Source: Ignavibacteriales bacterium (lineage in GTDB: Bacteria > Bacteroidota > Ignavibacteria > UBA10030 > UBA8401). From it: DNA of 38,591 nt. The stretch covers positions 1 through 38,591 of the forward strand of contig JAPLFO010000180.1 in NCBI GenBank assembly GCA_026390635.1, read 5' to 3'. Within the stretch, counting starts at the first letter, position 1. Each line of letters begins with the position of its first letter. The notes beneath the pieces were generated by a model that was not told where the DNA came from, did not search any database, and worked only from the letters and a program-made list of their open reading frames with translations. The position numbers and the translations under genes were made by a program. Below are positions 1 through 9,944 of this stretch, one piece after another.

Positions 1-2247
1 CCGTTGAATCCCGGCAATACGTGGGTGTCGGTGTCGGCAGATTCTTTCTCGGGATCGGCGATTATGCGCGCCGATGCAATCCGCCTGCTGCGGAGCAAAC
101 TGCCGGGAGCCGATCTCGAATTCGGGCGGCGCCTGCGCGATGTGTTCGATGTTGTGGGCAATCGCACCGTTGAATCATGGTGGGATTCTCCTCTCGGGTT
201 GACGACATACCGGGAATTCCCGCTCTACAATCTTGGTAAGACAGATCTGGTTGTCAACAAAGCATATGTGACCACGAAGCCCACCCGTTGGGATGTCAAG
301 GCGCGGGACGGATCGTTCCCGATTACAATTCCACCGGGATCAAAGAAGATCATTACTGTCGGATTCCGGCCATTTGAAGAGGAAACAGTAAGTGACACAC
401 TCGTTATTGAAAGCAACGATTCGACCGAGACTCGTGCGACACTTCCCTTGTACGGCACCGGTATCAATTATAATTTCATTATGAATGCAAGCCTGACAAA
501 CGAGCCGCAATACAATCTGCCGTTTGACCGGCTCGGAAATCCGAAACGTCCCACCATCACCACGTTCGGCGTATGGTCGACCAGCGGAACCGGGATTTCA
601 GCGTTTCCGTACCCGATTGCCGGAGGGAATTTGTTCGGAATTTATGGTGCAAGCGCCGATCCTGCAACCGGGATCGAATATAAATTTCAACTTCCGGACA
701 GTGTGAATGGAAGGCCAGGATCCAGCGGGTACTACTACGTTGAGTACGGCGCTATTCCATTTACCAGCAATTCGGAATCTCAGTGTCGCTTCTTCATAAA
801 ACCGGCATTCTCTGATTCCACCGGATGGGTCGTAGGAACGTACAGCCAAAACGCGCTTGAAGTTCCGCCTTTCTTCTATGCCTTGGGCAACAGGCCGGTT
901 TGGCTTTCGCAGGGAGATTACAATTCCGTCAGTTGGTTCCGTCCAACAACTCCAACCGGGCAAGCCGTGTTACGCGCAGATTTGCTCCGCATCCGAAAAA
1001 TCCCCACCGGGCCTTCCGTGGCGGCTACCGCCACAGCGTATTTCGGCAGTGTGTCGATCTATGATGCCATTCGCAGAGCGGCAGACAATTACAGGCTGGA
1101 CATTGAGATCAGCAGCGGCGGCGAAAGCGCCTTGCGCATTGATAGCATGAAGTTCAGCACGGGCCGCGTGTTTTCAGTTCTCAATGCTCCGAAGGCTCCG
1201 TTCCAATTGGCAGCAGTCAATGGAACGCAGCGACTGACGATCGTCTTCACACCGGACACCACTTCACTTTTGTCCGATATCCTCTCGATCTATTCCAACG
1301 ATACGACGAAGAATCCCTTCCGCGTTCAGCTTTCAGGAACCGGTATCGGAACGAATCTTGTCGTCGAAGAAAATGCCACGCAGGGTGCATTCTTCTTCCC
1401 CGCGAATCCTGTGTATTATCCTGATCTGAGCAATATGTCCAAATGGCAGATGATTACGGATGCGGTGGGAAGCGGTGGATCGCGCATGGTTGGATTTGCG
1501 TACAACCTGCAGGGCGATCCCACATCGAAGAATCGCGCATATGTCGAATATTTTCCGAAGGTGCCCAAATTGGGTCCGCAGGCCCAGATCGATACATTTG
1601 CGGTCTATGCTCTGGTGCCGTCAGGGTCTGCAAACTCTTCACCGAGGGTTCGCTATACGATGTTCCCGGCGTTGGGCGATACGCCGTTTGACAGCATCGT
1701 CAGCCAAAACGGAGTCTCCGCCGGCAGTATCTATCTTGGTAAATTGGCGTTGCTGCGTGCCGACATGATGGATTCACACAATGGCGGGGCGACGGTCGGA
1801 TACATCCGGATGGAGAACGATACCGCATTGATCAGCGCCTACTACCGCGATTCGTTGGTGAACCGTGCGAAACGTGATACATTTGTCATTCGGGCGGATG
1901 CCATGCAATTCGTTCAGATAAATGGAAAGACAACGGGCGTTCAATTTACGGTTGAGCCGTCGCTTCCCTCAGTCTATTCCATGAGCCAGAATTTCCCTAA
2001 TCCATTCAACCCGACAACCCAGATGAAGTATACGCTGCCGAAAGACGGACTCGTCTCCCTGGTGGTGTACGACATCCTCGGCCGGGAGATACGTACTCTG
2101 GCCTCGGGCAGTTATCGGGCCGGGACGTATGTGGCGATGTGGGATGGCAGAAATAACTACGGAGCCTCGGTAGCATCCGGAGTGTATTTCTACAAACTGA
2201 CAGCGGGTGAATTTGTCACCACGAAAAAAATGTTGATGCTGAAGTAG
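1..2247 (+). CDS. T9SS-exported protein with choice-of-anchor-D modules (5' end outside window)
   Basis: The reading frame is open at base 1, so the N-terminus and signal peptide lie upstream; the first TTG (base 4) is not a credible start. Two Ig-like choice-of-anchor-D segments are visible, at about nt 205-470 and 1090-1350, each closing with the family's SNDxT...LxGTGI signature. Between them and after them, segments end in RADA(I/M/L)R-like motifs, resembling the ADA(V/I)R end of golvesin/carbohydrate-binding-like beta domains; that second assignment is weak. The last ~85 residues form a T9SS type A sorting domain (NFPNPFNP, then VYDILGREIRTL, then SGVYFYKL and KKMLMLK). The protein is expected to be secreted and anchored at the cell surface. 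No catalytic domain is visible, so an adhesive or structural role is an inference. Confidence 0.85.
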   Translation, partial: PLNPGNTWVSVSADSFSGSAIMRADAIRLLRSKLPGADLEFGRRLRDVFDVVGNRTVESWWDSPLGLTTYREFPLYNLGKTDLVVNKAYVTTKPTRWDVKARDGSFPITIPPGSKKIITVGFRPFEEETVSDTLVIESNDSTETRATLPLYGTGINYNFIMNASLTNEPQYNLPFDRLGNPKRPTITTFGVWSTSGTGISAFPYPIAGGNLFGIYGASADPATGIEYKFQLPDSVNGRPGSSGYYYVEYGAIPFTSNSESQCRFFIKPAFSDSTGWVVGTYSQNALEVPPFFYALGNRPVWLSQGDYNSVSWFRPTTPTGQAVLRADLLRIRKIPTGPSVAATATAYFGSVSIYDAIRRAADNYRLDIEISSGGESALRIDSMKFSTGRVFSVLNAPKAPFQLAAVNGTQRLTIVFTPDTTSLLSDILSIYSNDTTKNPFRVQLSGTGIGTNLVVEENATQGAFFFPANPVYYPDLSNMSKWQMITDAVGSGGSRMVGFAYNLQGDPTSKNRAYVEYFPKVPKLGPQAQIDTFAVYALVPSGSANSSPRVRYTMFPALGDTPFDSIVSQNGVSAGSIYLGKLALLRADMMDSHNGGATVGYIRMENDTALISAYYRDSLVNRAKRDTFVIRADAMQFVQINGKTTGVQFTVEPSLPSVYSMSQNFPNPFNPTTQMKYTLPKDGLVSLVVYDILGREIRTLASGSYRAGTYVAMWDGRNNYGASVASGVYFYKLTAGEFVTTKKMLMLK

Positions 2248-2270
2248 TCGAAGGGAAGAGAGATCTCTGA

Positions 2271-2324
2271 GAAGATGGAATTGCCTGCAGGCGCACGGCC
2301 TCCGAAGCAGTCAATTCCATCTTC
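2271..2324. terminator. 13-bp perfect inverted repeat after the T9SS gene
   Basis: The arms at 2271-2283 and 2312-2324 (gaagatggaattg and its exact complement) enclose a 28-nt loop, 24 nt after the stop codon. There is no U-tract on either strand, so it is not a textbook intrinsic terminator. It may still end or stabilise the transcript. The rest of the 258-bp gap up to 2505 shows nothing else I can support. Confidence 0.35.
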
Positions 2325-2505
2325 TGCAGGGATGTCTGAAGGGCGTCTCGGTGCGGTACCTCTGCTCATGCAGCCCCCAGCAATCGCTCTGCAATACAAG
2401 CAAGCAGCTTCCTGTAATTTCAGCAGAATCTACATTTTCCATAGGCATCCCCATTGGGACAGGATCTGCGGCAAATCTTTGTCCAACGCTGAATAGTAAC
2501 ACTCT

Positions 2506-5500
2506 ATGTCTCTGAAGATTATCATATTTGTTTTGCTGGCAGCCAGCGGTGCGAGCTATTTTGTTCCGACGCCGCAACAGGTGCGCAATTCTTTTATTTC
2601 CGGTCAGAATTATTTTGCGGCCCGCAACTATCCGATGGCGATAGAGCAGTATAACAAAGTGCTGAATACCGAGAGCAATCTCTTGACCGCGGACAGCATT
2701 CGTGTCACATTGATGAGCGGTGAATTGAGCGTCGGTGTGCGTACTGCGGCAATGTATCAGAAGGCGAATGCATGGCGCAATCTTGGCAGGATGGATACTG
2801 CTATTGCGTTGTTCCGCCTTGCCCAGTCGCGACCGGATACTCCCAAACTGCTGGCACTCTCGCAGTATCAAATCTACGACATCTTTTTCCAGAACAAACA
2901 GTATGACAGCGCTTTGACCGAAGCACGCAAGCTCATCGCCAACTATCCGGGCGATGAGAAGGTCGAACAAGCATATTACGACATCGGATGGACATTCCGC
3001 ATTCAAAAACAGTATGACAGTTCCTCGGCGGCGTTTACCTGCCTCTTTGACACATTCATCGACAGTCCGTACCGCATTCGTGCATTATATCAAGTGGGCC
3101 AGAATGCCGTCGACGTGGACAACTGGGAGAAGGCGCTGCAGACCTTCAAACTGCTCGTTGCCACCTACAAGCCGGAATCATTTTCGAAGACCGATTTCCA
3201 GAACATTGAACTCCGGGCGAACCGGGAACGCCAGATTTTTGACGCGGCCTCCAACCGCGAATCCGAGAACACGAGCTTGGAACTCGTTTCGAAATCGGAA
3301 TTCAAGATCGCAGAAGCCTATGAGCATCTGAATCAATTCGACTCGTCAATCCAGCGGTACCGGTATATTATCCGGACGTACACCCTGATGCCGACATTGG
3401 TGGAAATATCGTACATCAAGATGGCCGAACTGACACTGCGTGTCAAGGGGCTGGAGCCAGCCATCGACGTGTATCGAAAAGCCATCGATGAGAACTTCCA
3501 GAACAAAGTGTTCCAAGCTCGAATGCAGTATAAGATCGCCCGGACGTATCAGGATAACAACCACTATACCCGGGCGGCGGAAGAGTATGATTTCTACACA
3601 AAAGTCTATGCCGAGTACGCAGAGGCCGCAGAATTCTCATTGGAAAACGGGCGATTCTTTGCCGTTCTCAATTACTATGCCGACAAGGCGTACAAAAAGA
3701 CTATTGCAGCGTCCGACGATTCTTTTCTTGTCTATCACTCGGAGAGCGAGTTCGTTCCAAAAGCGCTTGTGATGCGCGGAACGTCCTTCCAAAATATCAA
3801 CAGTTACGAGCAGGCCAGAACATGTTTCCAATCCGTTGTGGACCGGTTTCCGACGACGGAAGAGGCAACGCACGCCCGCATGCAATTGGCACGGACGTAT
3901 TACGAAGAGAAGAAATACGATCTGGCTATTGCCAACTACACGAAGCTGCTGGGACAGGAGAGCGCCGCAGTGGATACGAGCGAGGCTCACTACTATCTGG
4001 GCATGTCGCATTTCTTTGTTGCGCACCTGGACAGCGCGCAAAACCATCTCTCACGAGTGCATTCCACCTCTCCCTATTATCCCTTTGCGTTTGCCCGGAA
4101 CACAAAAATCTATTCGTCGAAGCTTAAGTTCGAAGAGGGCGAGCGCTACATTGCTGCGGTCATCCGTGCCGCTGAAGCCGATTCGTCCAAGCATCGGGCG
4201 TACGCCCATCTGTCATATGGCGACCTGCTTGCCGCGTGGGGCAAATTCGAGCCGGCCGCAAAAGAAATGGCGCTGGTCTTGCGCGATACCACTATCAGCG
4301 AGAATGCGAAGTTCCAGGCCATCTATGGACGGGGAGCATTGAACCAGCAGTTGAAGAAGTACGCCGAGGCCATCAAGGACCTCCAGTACTGTCTGGCACA
4401 ACCGAACTTTGTGAAGAATTTTTCCTCTGTCGTTCCGGCGGCCCAGGAAAAACTCGCGCTCTCCCTGCTTGGCATCGGGAAGAAGAAAGAGGGCCTCGAA
4501 AGACTGCAGGCATTGCTGTCGGCTGCATCAAATGCGACGGAGCGGATTCGTTACATGTCTGCTTTATTGGAGATCTATTCTCAATCCGGCGATCAGTCAA
4601 GGGTGATCGAATTCGGTACGAAGATCGTGAACGCGGACAGCGCCGACGAAAATTCGCGCGCTCGCGCTTACGTTTCGCTGGCAAACACTTATGGCAACCA
4701 GAACAATGCGGACAAAATGTCCGCCACGGTACTCGAGGCAGCAGAAAGATTGCCGCGTCATCCGTACATCGCCGACATCATGATGCAGACTGCACAATTG
4801 TTTTATGATGCGCAGGCATACGAACAGGCGGCGGCAATTTACGGGAAATTTATTGCGACGAATGGAAGCGATCCGCGAAGCGAAGATGCCTTGTACTATC
4901 GAACGCTGGCACTGGTAAAACAGGGACGGGCAGATGACGGCATTGCGAGTCTGCGCACATATCTTGCAAAGTATCCGGCAAGCACACGCCGCGCCGAAGC
5001 GCAGTTTGAACTGGCCGAAAACTATTTCAATTCCAAGCGATTCGATCAGGCCATTCGCGAATATGAACGGACCGCACATGACTATCCCAAGTCGCCGTTT
5101 GCCCTCTCCGCATTGTTCAACAAAGGGTGGTGCTATCTGCAGATGAAGGATACTGCAAGCATGGTGCAGTCATTTGAAACGCTCGTGGCCTTGCACCCGC
5201 AATCACAGGAGGCGGCCGACGCGCAGTTCAGCATTGGCGACTACTATTACAACAAGCAGAAGTACGAAAAGGCGAGGGAAGCGTACACCGTCATCGTAAC
5301 GAAGTTCCCGGAGAATGCGCGTGCAGGAACGGCGGCATCGCTGATCAAAGAGCTGGATCAAATCAATTCATTTAAAGACTATGAAGTTGCGATGCGGCCG
5401 TTCGATGCAAAGGACTACAAAAAGGCGATCGAGCTGCTGGGCAGCGTGATAAAGAAGCATCCGGACTCCGAAGTCCGTTACGCATGTGAAGTAAACATAG

Positions 5501-5652
5501 CATCGGCATACGAAGAAACCGGACAAAAGAAAAAATCACTGGAATTATTTACGGATATCCTGACAAAATACAAAGACGTGCCGGCTGCTCAGAGCATTCT
5601 GTTTTTTGCCGAACAGCATAAGCGATGGATCGAAAGCGGGAAGACGGAATGA
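2506..5652 (+). CDS. Secreted tetratricopeptide-repeat protein, 1048 aa
   Basis: The N-terminus is a short signal peptide (hydrophobic stretch at about residues 3-18). From about residue 25 to the end the protein is an alpha-helical solenoid of TPR units, with recurring AxxxYxxxxxxYP and A(D/E)AxFxxGxxYxxxxxYxxA patterns (e.g. QEAADAQFSIGDYYYNKQKY near the C-terminus). This is the YbgF/BamD-like tol-pal-type TPR style. No catalytic motif is seen; the expected role is as a periplasmic scaffold for an envelope complex. Its stop codon overlaps the start of the next gene (ATGA), so the two are probably co-translated and work together. The ATG at 2506 is chosen because it begins the signal peptide; no strong ribosome-binding site is visible in front of it. 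Confidence 0.85.
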   Translation: MSLKIIIFVLLAASGASYFVPTPQQVRNSFISGQNYFAARNYPMAIEQYNKVLNTESNLLTADSIRVTLMSGELSVGVRTAAMYQKANAWRNLGRMDTAIALFRLAQSRPDTPKLLALSQYQIYDIFFQNKQYDSALTEARKLIANYPGDEKVEQAYYDIGWTFRIQKQYDSSSAAFTCLFDTFIDSPYRIRALYQVGQNAVDVDNWEKALQTFKLLVATYKPESFSKTDFQNIELRANRERQIFDAASNRESENTSLELVSKSEFKIAEAYEHLNQFDSSIQRYRYIIRTYTLMPTLVEISYIKMAELTLRVKGLEPAIDVYRKAIDENFQNKVFQARMQYKIARTYQDNNHYTRAAEEYDFYTKVYAEYAEAAEFSLENGRFFAVLNYYADKAYKKTIAASDDSFLVYHSESEFVPKALVMRGTSFQNINSYEQARTCFQSVVDRFPTTEEATHARMQLARTYYEEKKYDLAIANYTKLLGQESAAVDTSEAHYYLGMSHFFVAHLDSAQNHLSRVHSTSPYYPFAFARNTKIYSSKLKFEEGERYIAAVIRAAEADSSKHRAYAHLSYGDLLAAWGKFEPAAKEMALVLRDTTISENAKFQAIYGRGALNQQLKKYAEAIKDLQYCLAQPNFVKNFSSVVPAAQEKLALSLLGIGKKKEGLERLQALLSAASNATERIRYMSALLEIYSQSGDQSRVIEFGTKIVNADSADENSRARAYVSLANTYGNQNNADKMSATVLEAAERLPRHPYIADIMMQTAQLFYDAQAYEQAAAIYGKFIATNGSDPRSEDALYYRTLALVKQGRADDGIASLRTYLAKYPASTRRAEAQFELAENYFNSKRFDQAIREYERTAHDYPKSPFALSALFNKGWCYLQMKDTASMVQSFETLVALHPQSQEAADAQFSIGDYYYNKQKYEKAREAYTVIVTKFPENARAGTAASLIKELDQINSFKDYEVAMRPFDAKDYKKAIELLGSVIKKHPDSEVRYACEVNIASAYEETGQKKKSLELFTDILTKYKDVPAAQSILFFAEQHKRWIESGKTE

Positions 5653-7043
5653 AGTTTCGATCAGACTCGTCAAAGTTCAAGCGGTTCATGACGATCGGCC
5701 TCGCGCTGTCCATCGGCGTCCATGTTCTCTTCTTCCTCGTGAGCAGGATGCTGACGGAGGGGGAAGCGGAGAAGACGGTGAAGATCACCATTGGGTATGA
5801 TCTTCCCAAACCTCCGGTACGTTTCGATCCGCAGCCTCCGCGCTTTGTCAAGTCGTTCGCGTTTTCAAAAGAGGTGTCGTATGCGGCGGCAACGGCGGCG
5901 AGGGAAATCCAATTGACCAGATCGGAAGCTCCGCGCACTGCCGGACCGAGCAGTTCCAGCAAGACGAATGCAAATGCCGGCCGACCCAGCGAGGGAAGCG
6001 TTTTCTTTGGCGCACTCACGGCGTCCGGAGGGACGAGTGAGCTTGGTTGGGGCATTCCGGGTGGTGCGACGAGCTACGGGCGCAGCTTCGGCGTCGGCGG
6101 CAGCGGTGGATACGGTGCCGGGCCGGGCGACGGTAAAGAGTGGGGTCCCCAATTTGCGGCCGACGTGGAGAATACAAGGGGAAGCGGAGCCGCCAGCCTC
6201 TCTTCGATGCGGGAGAACCTTCTTGCGTCAGAAAATTTCCAGGATCGCTTTGACGGCTTCATCGAAGTAAATCCGAAAAACAAAAAAGACGTCAAAGGTT
6301 TTCTGAACGTGTACCAACTGCAATATAATTCCGCCCGGCTCGAGAAGTCTCCGACCACCGGATGGGATGTAGTTGACAATCAACCGTCGTGGAACTGCGT
6401 CCCCCAGGCGCTTCCGAGTTTGGCCCAATATGCGAACGAAAGCACAAAGCTGAGAGTGCAGATCCGCGGCACGATTCGCCTGGATTCCAAAGAATTGAAC
6501 ACCGTTCCATTTCTCTTCATGATGGGCTTCCAGGCTCCCATCAAGTACACGAAAGAAGAAGCGCGCAGTCTCGCCCGCTATTTGCGCAACGGTGGATTCC
6601 TTTTCATCGACGACGGCTGTGCATACCAGCCCGGAGCATTCAACCAGACAATCCGGCAAATGCTCAAAGAGGGCCTGGGCTACGACGCAATTTTCGAAAA
6701 GGTCCCCAATTCGCACCCGCTCTATACTTCGTGGGAAAATTTCAACGGGCCGCCCTCCGGCGAAGATCTCGTCCGGTACAACAAGCTGGTTCGCGAAATC
6801 AAAGAAATCTATCCCTATGTTGAAGCGATATTTCTCAACGGAAGAATGGCGGTGCTCATTTCCAATCGCGGCTACAGTTTTGCCTGGGGCTACTGGAAAT
6901 TCCTTCCCTCCAGTTCCGGCGGTCCGTACGACAATCAGCGGCAACTTCAGTTTGGTCTGAATGTGGTGGTGTATGCCTTGACACAACGCGGAGGTATTGC
7001 GGACCAGAATCGTTCAAAAATTGCTGCCGAGCAAAAACGCTGA
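5649..7043 (+). CDS. Membrane-anchored DUF4159 protein with TonB-like N-terminus
   Basis: I place the start at the ATG overlapping the upstream stop (ATGA); an in-frame upstream ATG at 5625 would lie inside the TPR gene. Residues ~14-36 are one transmembrane helix, followed by a proline-rich stretch (LPKPPVRFDPQPPR) like the periplasm-spanning part of TonB-type proteins, then a glycine/serine-rich linker (~100-180). The C-terminal ~230 residues match DUF4159, with the conserved PFLFMMG and YLRNGGFLFIDD segments and a closing LNVVVYALTQRGG. DUF4159 is related in fold to glutamine-amidotransferase-like domains, but its function is unknown. The N-in, C-out topology and coupling to a TPR protein suggest a subunit of an envelope assembly; the partners are inferred. 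Confidence 0.8.
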   Translation: MKFRSDSSKFKRFMTIGLALSIGVHVLFFLVSRMLTEGEAEKTVKITIGYDLPKPPVRFDPQPPRFVKSFAFSKEVSYAAATAAREIQLTRSEAPRTAGPSSSSKTNANAGRPSEGSVFFGALTASGGTSELGWGIPGGATSYGRSFGVGGSGGYGAGPGDGKEWGPQFAADVENTRGSGAASLSSMRENLLASENFQDRFDGFIEVNPKNKKDVKGFLNVYQLQYNSARLEKSPTTGWDVVDNQPSWNCVPQALPSLAQYANESTKLRVQIRGTIRLDSKELNTVPFLFMMGFQAPIKYTKEEARSLARYLRNGGFLFIDDGCAYQPGAFNQTIRQMLKEGLGYDAIFEKVPNSHPLYTSWENFNGPPSGEDLVRYNKLVREIKEIYPYVEAIFLNGRMAVLISNRGYSFAWGYWKFLPSSSGGPYDNQRQLQFGLNVVVYALTQRGGIADQNRSKIAAEQKR

Positions 7044-7165
7044 CATTCCGGAAATCCTTTCATTCGTTGGCGGATTATGATGGAACTCGTTCCCGATGCA
7101 AGCGCTTCAATGCCATTGGGTTAACGGAAATTTCTGATGGTCACAGAAGCCAGCTATCTCCCCAA

Positions 7166-7188
7166 ACAACCCCACCGTGAGGGGTTGT
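7166..7188. other. 8-bp stem-loop in the leader of the amidase gene
   Basis: The arms acaacccc (7166-7173) and ggggttgt (7181-7188) flank a 7-nt loop, about 60 nt before the amidase start. No U-tract follows. It could be a weak terminator for the DUF4159 transcript or part of the amidase 5' leader. The surrounding gap (7044-7248) shows nothing else. Confidence 0.3.
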
Positions 7189-7248
7189 CCCAGAAGTCGA
7201 CCGTTCCGGTGCCGGTGTTTGGAAAATTGTCATGAGAGACATATTGAG

Positions 7249-9891
7249 ATGAATCGTATTCGAGCAATAGCTACCGCCCTGTCGTTCGTTCTGCTTTGGT
7301 CATTCTCATACTCTCAGGATGCCAAGAGGGAAGAATATGTCCCCATGTTCGAACAGGCAGCCCGGGAATTTGGAGTGCCGGCAGACATACTCAAAGGCAT
7401 CGCCTTCGCAGAGACCCGCTGGGACCAATTGATGTGGGCGGATGGGGACACCGCTTCCGCCTGCAACGGGATGCCGCGGCCGTACGGTATCATGTCTCTC
7501 TGGAACAATTCTCACTTCGGCCACAGCCTGTTCGATGCGGCACGCATGATTGGCAGATCTCCTGATGAACTGAAAAGAGATCCATTGCAGAATATTCGCG
7601 GCGCAGCCGCGCTGTTGAGAAAATTTCACGACGAGCGTCCGCTGCCGGAGGGAACTGCGGCCGGTGATATCGAAAGCTGGAGTGATGCAATCGCTGCCTA
7701 TTGCGGTATCCCGCAGGGCGATCTTGCACAGCAGCATGCACTCGATGTGTACACGCATATGATTCACGGCTATCACGGGTATGGCATCGAATGGCGCCCG
7801 TGTGAAGTGAATCTGGACCTTGTCCGCACCCACGTGAATAGGATCCAGGAATCCATACGTGAAGCCCGGATGCGAGAGGGTGGACAGGCGGCGAAGCCGG
7901 CCGGCCAGCCCGACTACCCGCTGGCAAAATGGGTATCTGCCGCCGCCGGACATTGGTACACCTCCGGCAACGGCAGAAATTTTGTTGTCATTCATGATAT
8001 GGAAGGATATTACGTTTCAACGATTTCGTACTTTCAAATGGCTTCGACGCAGGCCAGTGCTCATTTCTGTGTGAACAGCGGCTACCAGGCTAACGGACGT
8101 CCGGCTGGAGAGATCACTCAAATGGTCGAACTTCAATATTGGGCATGGCATGTGGTCTGCTGGAATCTCTGGATGATAGGTATTGAGCACGAAGGCTTCG
8201 TCAATAATGGAGCATGGTATACGAATGAGATGTATCAGTCATCCGCAAAGCTGACTTCTTTCATCTGCGACAAATTCAATATCCCGAAAGACCGGAATCA
8301 TATCATCGGCCATAGTGAATGGCAGAACGTGACGTGGAAAACCTGGCTGGCGGCGAACTATCCATCGATCGATCCGACCTGCAACACACATACGGATCCC
8401 GGTGCGAATTGGAACTGGCCGCTCTACATGAGTTTGATGATGAAGGATACCATTCCTCCGAAGATTACAGCTGCAACTCCCTCAACGACCGGATTCGACC
8501 TGGTTCCGGCGTACAAGGATATTGTCATACAGTTCTCATCGCCGATGGACGCGACTTCCACCAATGCGGCATTATCCATAACGCCGTCGATTGTGAACAT
8601 GACAAAAACATGGAATGAAGATTCCAGGCAGATGACAATCCATGCGACACCGCGGCTCGAATTCGGGATGTCCTATACCGTGCGCATTGCGGCCACGGCA
8701 AAAAGCATCGCGGGACTCCAGCTTGACGGCAACGGCGATGGAACCGGCGGGGACGCTTATCAGTTTTCATTTACTACCGTTCCGCTGGACACTTCCGGGC
8801 CGGCCGTAGCAAAGAGCTATCCGGTGTCGGGTGCTGTGGTTCCCGTATTGGCGGATGTCTCTGTTCGCTTCGACGAGCCGGTGGTTGCAGGTACGTTGGC
8901 CGGACGTGTACTCCTGGAATCCGATTCAGGCAGGACCGTGTCTTATACGTCTTCCAGCTATGCAACTATCAATGATCAGGGAGTTATCGGATTTACACCG
9001 GTTGGGTTGCTGGCGACCAGGCAATATCGGATCCGTTTTAAAGCCGGATTGGCGGATTTGTACGGCAACATAACAAAAAACGAGATAGTCATTCCATTTT
9101 CAACCGATAACAATTTCTATTTCGACGGCCGGGTCATAGACTCATTCGAATCGAATCTGGAAGGTTGGTCACAGCCCCGACTTTCGCCAGGAAACGCGGA
9201 CATCGATTCCAACGCTACGGCGTTCGCCATCACAGCCGAAAAGAAGAGATATGGAGCAATGTCCGCAAAACTCTCATATGGGTTCACAAAATTGACCGGC
9301 GGCCTTGCGGTCTTCCAGGCGGCAATTGGCATCTCTGTCGATTCCGCTGCAACGATTGGCCTTTGGGTGAATGGTGACAATAGCAATAACGTCCTGGAGT
9401 TGGTGCTTTCTCCTGGAAATCAGACAATTTCTTTGGGAAATTTGAATTGGATGGGTTGGCGCATCATCGCTAAGGAAATTCCAAATGCTGCTGCTGCCGG
9501 CAAGAAGATTGCGGCCATTCGAATCCGCCAATCTGACAGTGGGACGATCTCTGGAAATGTCTATATCGATGATCTGCAGCTTGATGCATATGTGCAAACA
9601 GTCGTGAAGCGGGTAGATGCAAACCCTGTAACTTATTATCTATCTCAGAATTATCCTAATCCATTCAACCCGAGTACATCAATCAGTTTTGCGATTCCAT
9701 CGAGAGAACGCGTCCGACTGGCGGTGTTCGATGCATTGGGTAGGGAAGTTGCAATCTTGGCAGACGGCCTCTACGAAGCAGGGTTATATTCGGTCTCCTG
9801 GAAGGTAGGAAATCTTCCGAGCGGAATCTATTTCTATACTTTGGCCGCAGGAAAATTTTGCGAAACGAAAAAACTTATGGTGCTCAAGTAG
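7249..9891 (+). CDS. T9SS-exported N-acetylmuramoyl-L-alanine amidase (Amidase_2) with lysozyme-like domain
   Basis: The ATG at 7249 begins a clear signal peptide ending near SYSQ; the upstream GTG at 7177 is rejected because it would add a basic, cysteine-rich leader. Domains in order: a lysozyme/transglycosylase-like helical domain (~28-180; AREFGVPADILKGIAFAET with a candidate catalytic Glu); a peptidoglycan amidase of the Amidase_2/PGRP fold (~225-390), with zinc-ligand candidates in VIHDME, GHSEW and TDPG; two SbsA-type Ig-like (Big_5) modules (~403-510 and 513-620); a jelly-roll-like domain (~627-783); and a T9SS type A sorting domain (NYPNPFNP...KKLMVLK). The amidase cleaves between MurNAc and L-Ala of peptidoglycan stem peptides. 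Export through T9SS puts it outside the cell, so the substrate may be foreign walls or shed peptidoglycan (inference). Confidence 0.88.
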   Translation: MNRIRAIATALSFVLLWSFSYSQDAKREEYVPMFEQAAREFGVPADILKGIAFAETRWDQLMWADGDTASACNGMPRPYGIMSLWNNSHFGHSLFDAARMIGRSPDELKRDPLQNIRGAAALLRKFHDERPLPEGTAAGDIESWSDAIAAYCGIPQGDLAQQHALDVYTHMIHGYHGYGIEWRPCEVNLDLVRTHVNRIQESIREARMREGGQAAKPAGQPDYPLAKWVSAAAGHWYTSGNGRNFVVIHDMEGYYVSTISYFQMASTQASAHFCVNSGYQANGRPAGEITQMVELQYWAWHVVCWNLWMIGIEHEGFVNNGAWYTNEMYQSSAKLTSFICDKFNIPKDRNHIIGHSEWQNVTWKTWLAANYPSIDPTCNTHTDPGANWNWPLYMSLMMKDTIPPKITAATPSTTGFDLVPAYKDIVIQFSSPMDATSTNAALSITPSIVNMTKTWNEDSRQMTIHATPRLEFGMSYTVRIAATAKSIAGLQLDGNGDGTGGDAYQFSFTTVPLDTSGPAVAKSYPVSGAVVPVLADVSVRFDEPVVAGTLAGRVLLESDSGRTVSYTSSSYATINDQGVIGFTPVGLLATRQYRIRFKAGLADLYGNITKNEIVIPFSTDNNFYFDGRVIDSFESNLEGWSQPRLSPGNADIDSNATAFAITAEKKRYGAMSAKLSYGFTKLTGGLAVFQAAIGISVDSAATIGLWVNGDNSNNVLELVLSPGNQTISLGNLNWMGWRIIAKEIPNAAAAGKKIAAIRIRQSDSGTISGNVYIDDLQLDAYVQTVVKRVDANPVTYYLSQNYPNPFNPSTSISFAIPSRERVRLAVFDALGREVAILADGLYEAGLYSVSWKVGNLPSGIYFYTLAAGKFCETKKLMVLK

Positions 9892-9944
9892 GCTACAAAA
9901 GTCTACGTTTCCGACAGCTTCATTCATACATCAAAGGATTCACT

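Noticed and set aside
2311-3006. Long minus-strand frame opposite the TPR gene start
   Set aside because: Cys/His/Arg-rich antisense translation of the TPR gene and its leader; no ribosome-binding site or recognisable family.
6228-6986. 252-aa minus-strand frame opposite the DUF4159 gene
   Set aside because: Lies wholly antisense to a well-supported domain; no independent evidence.
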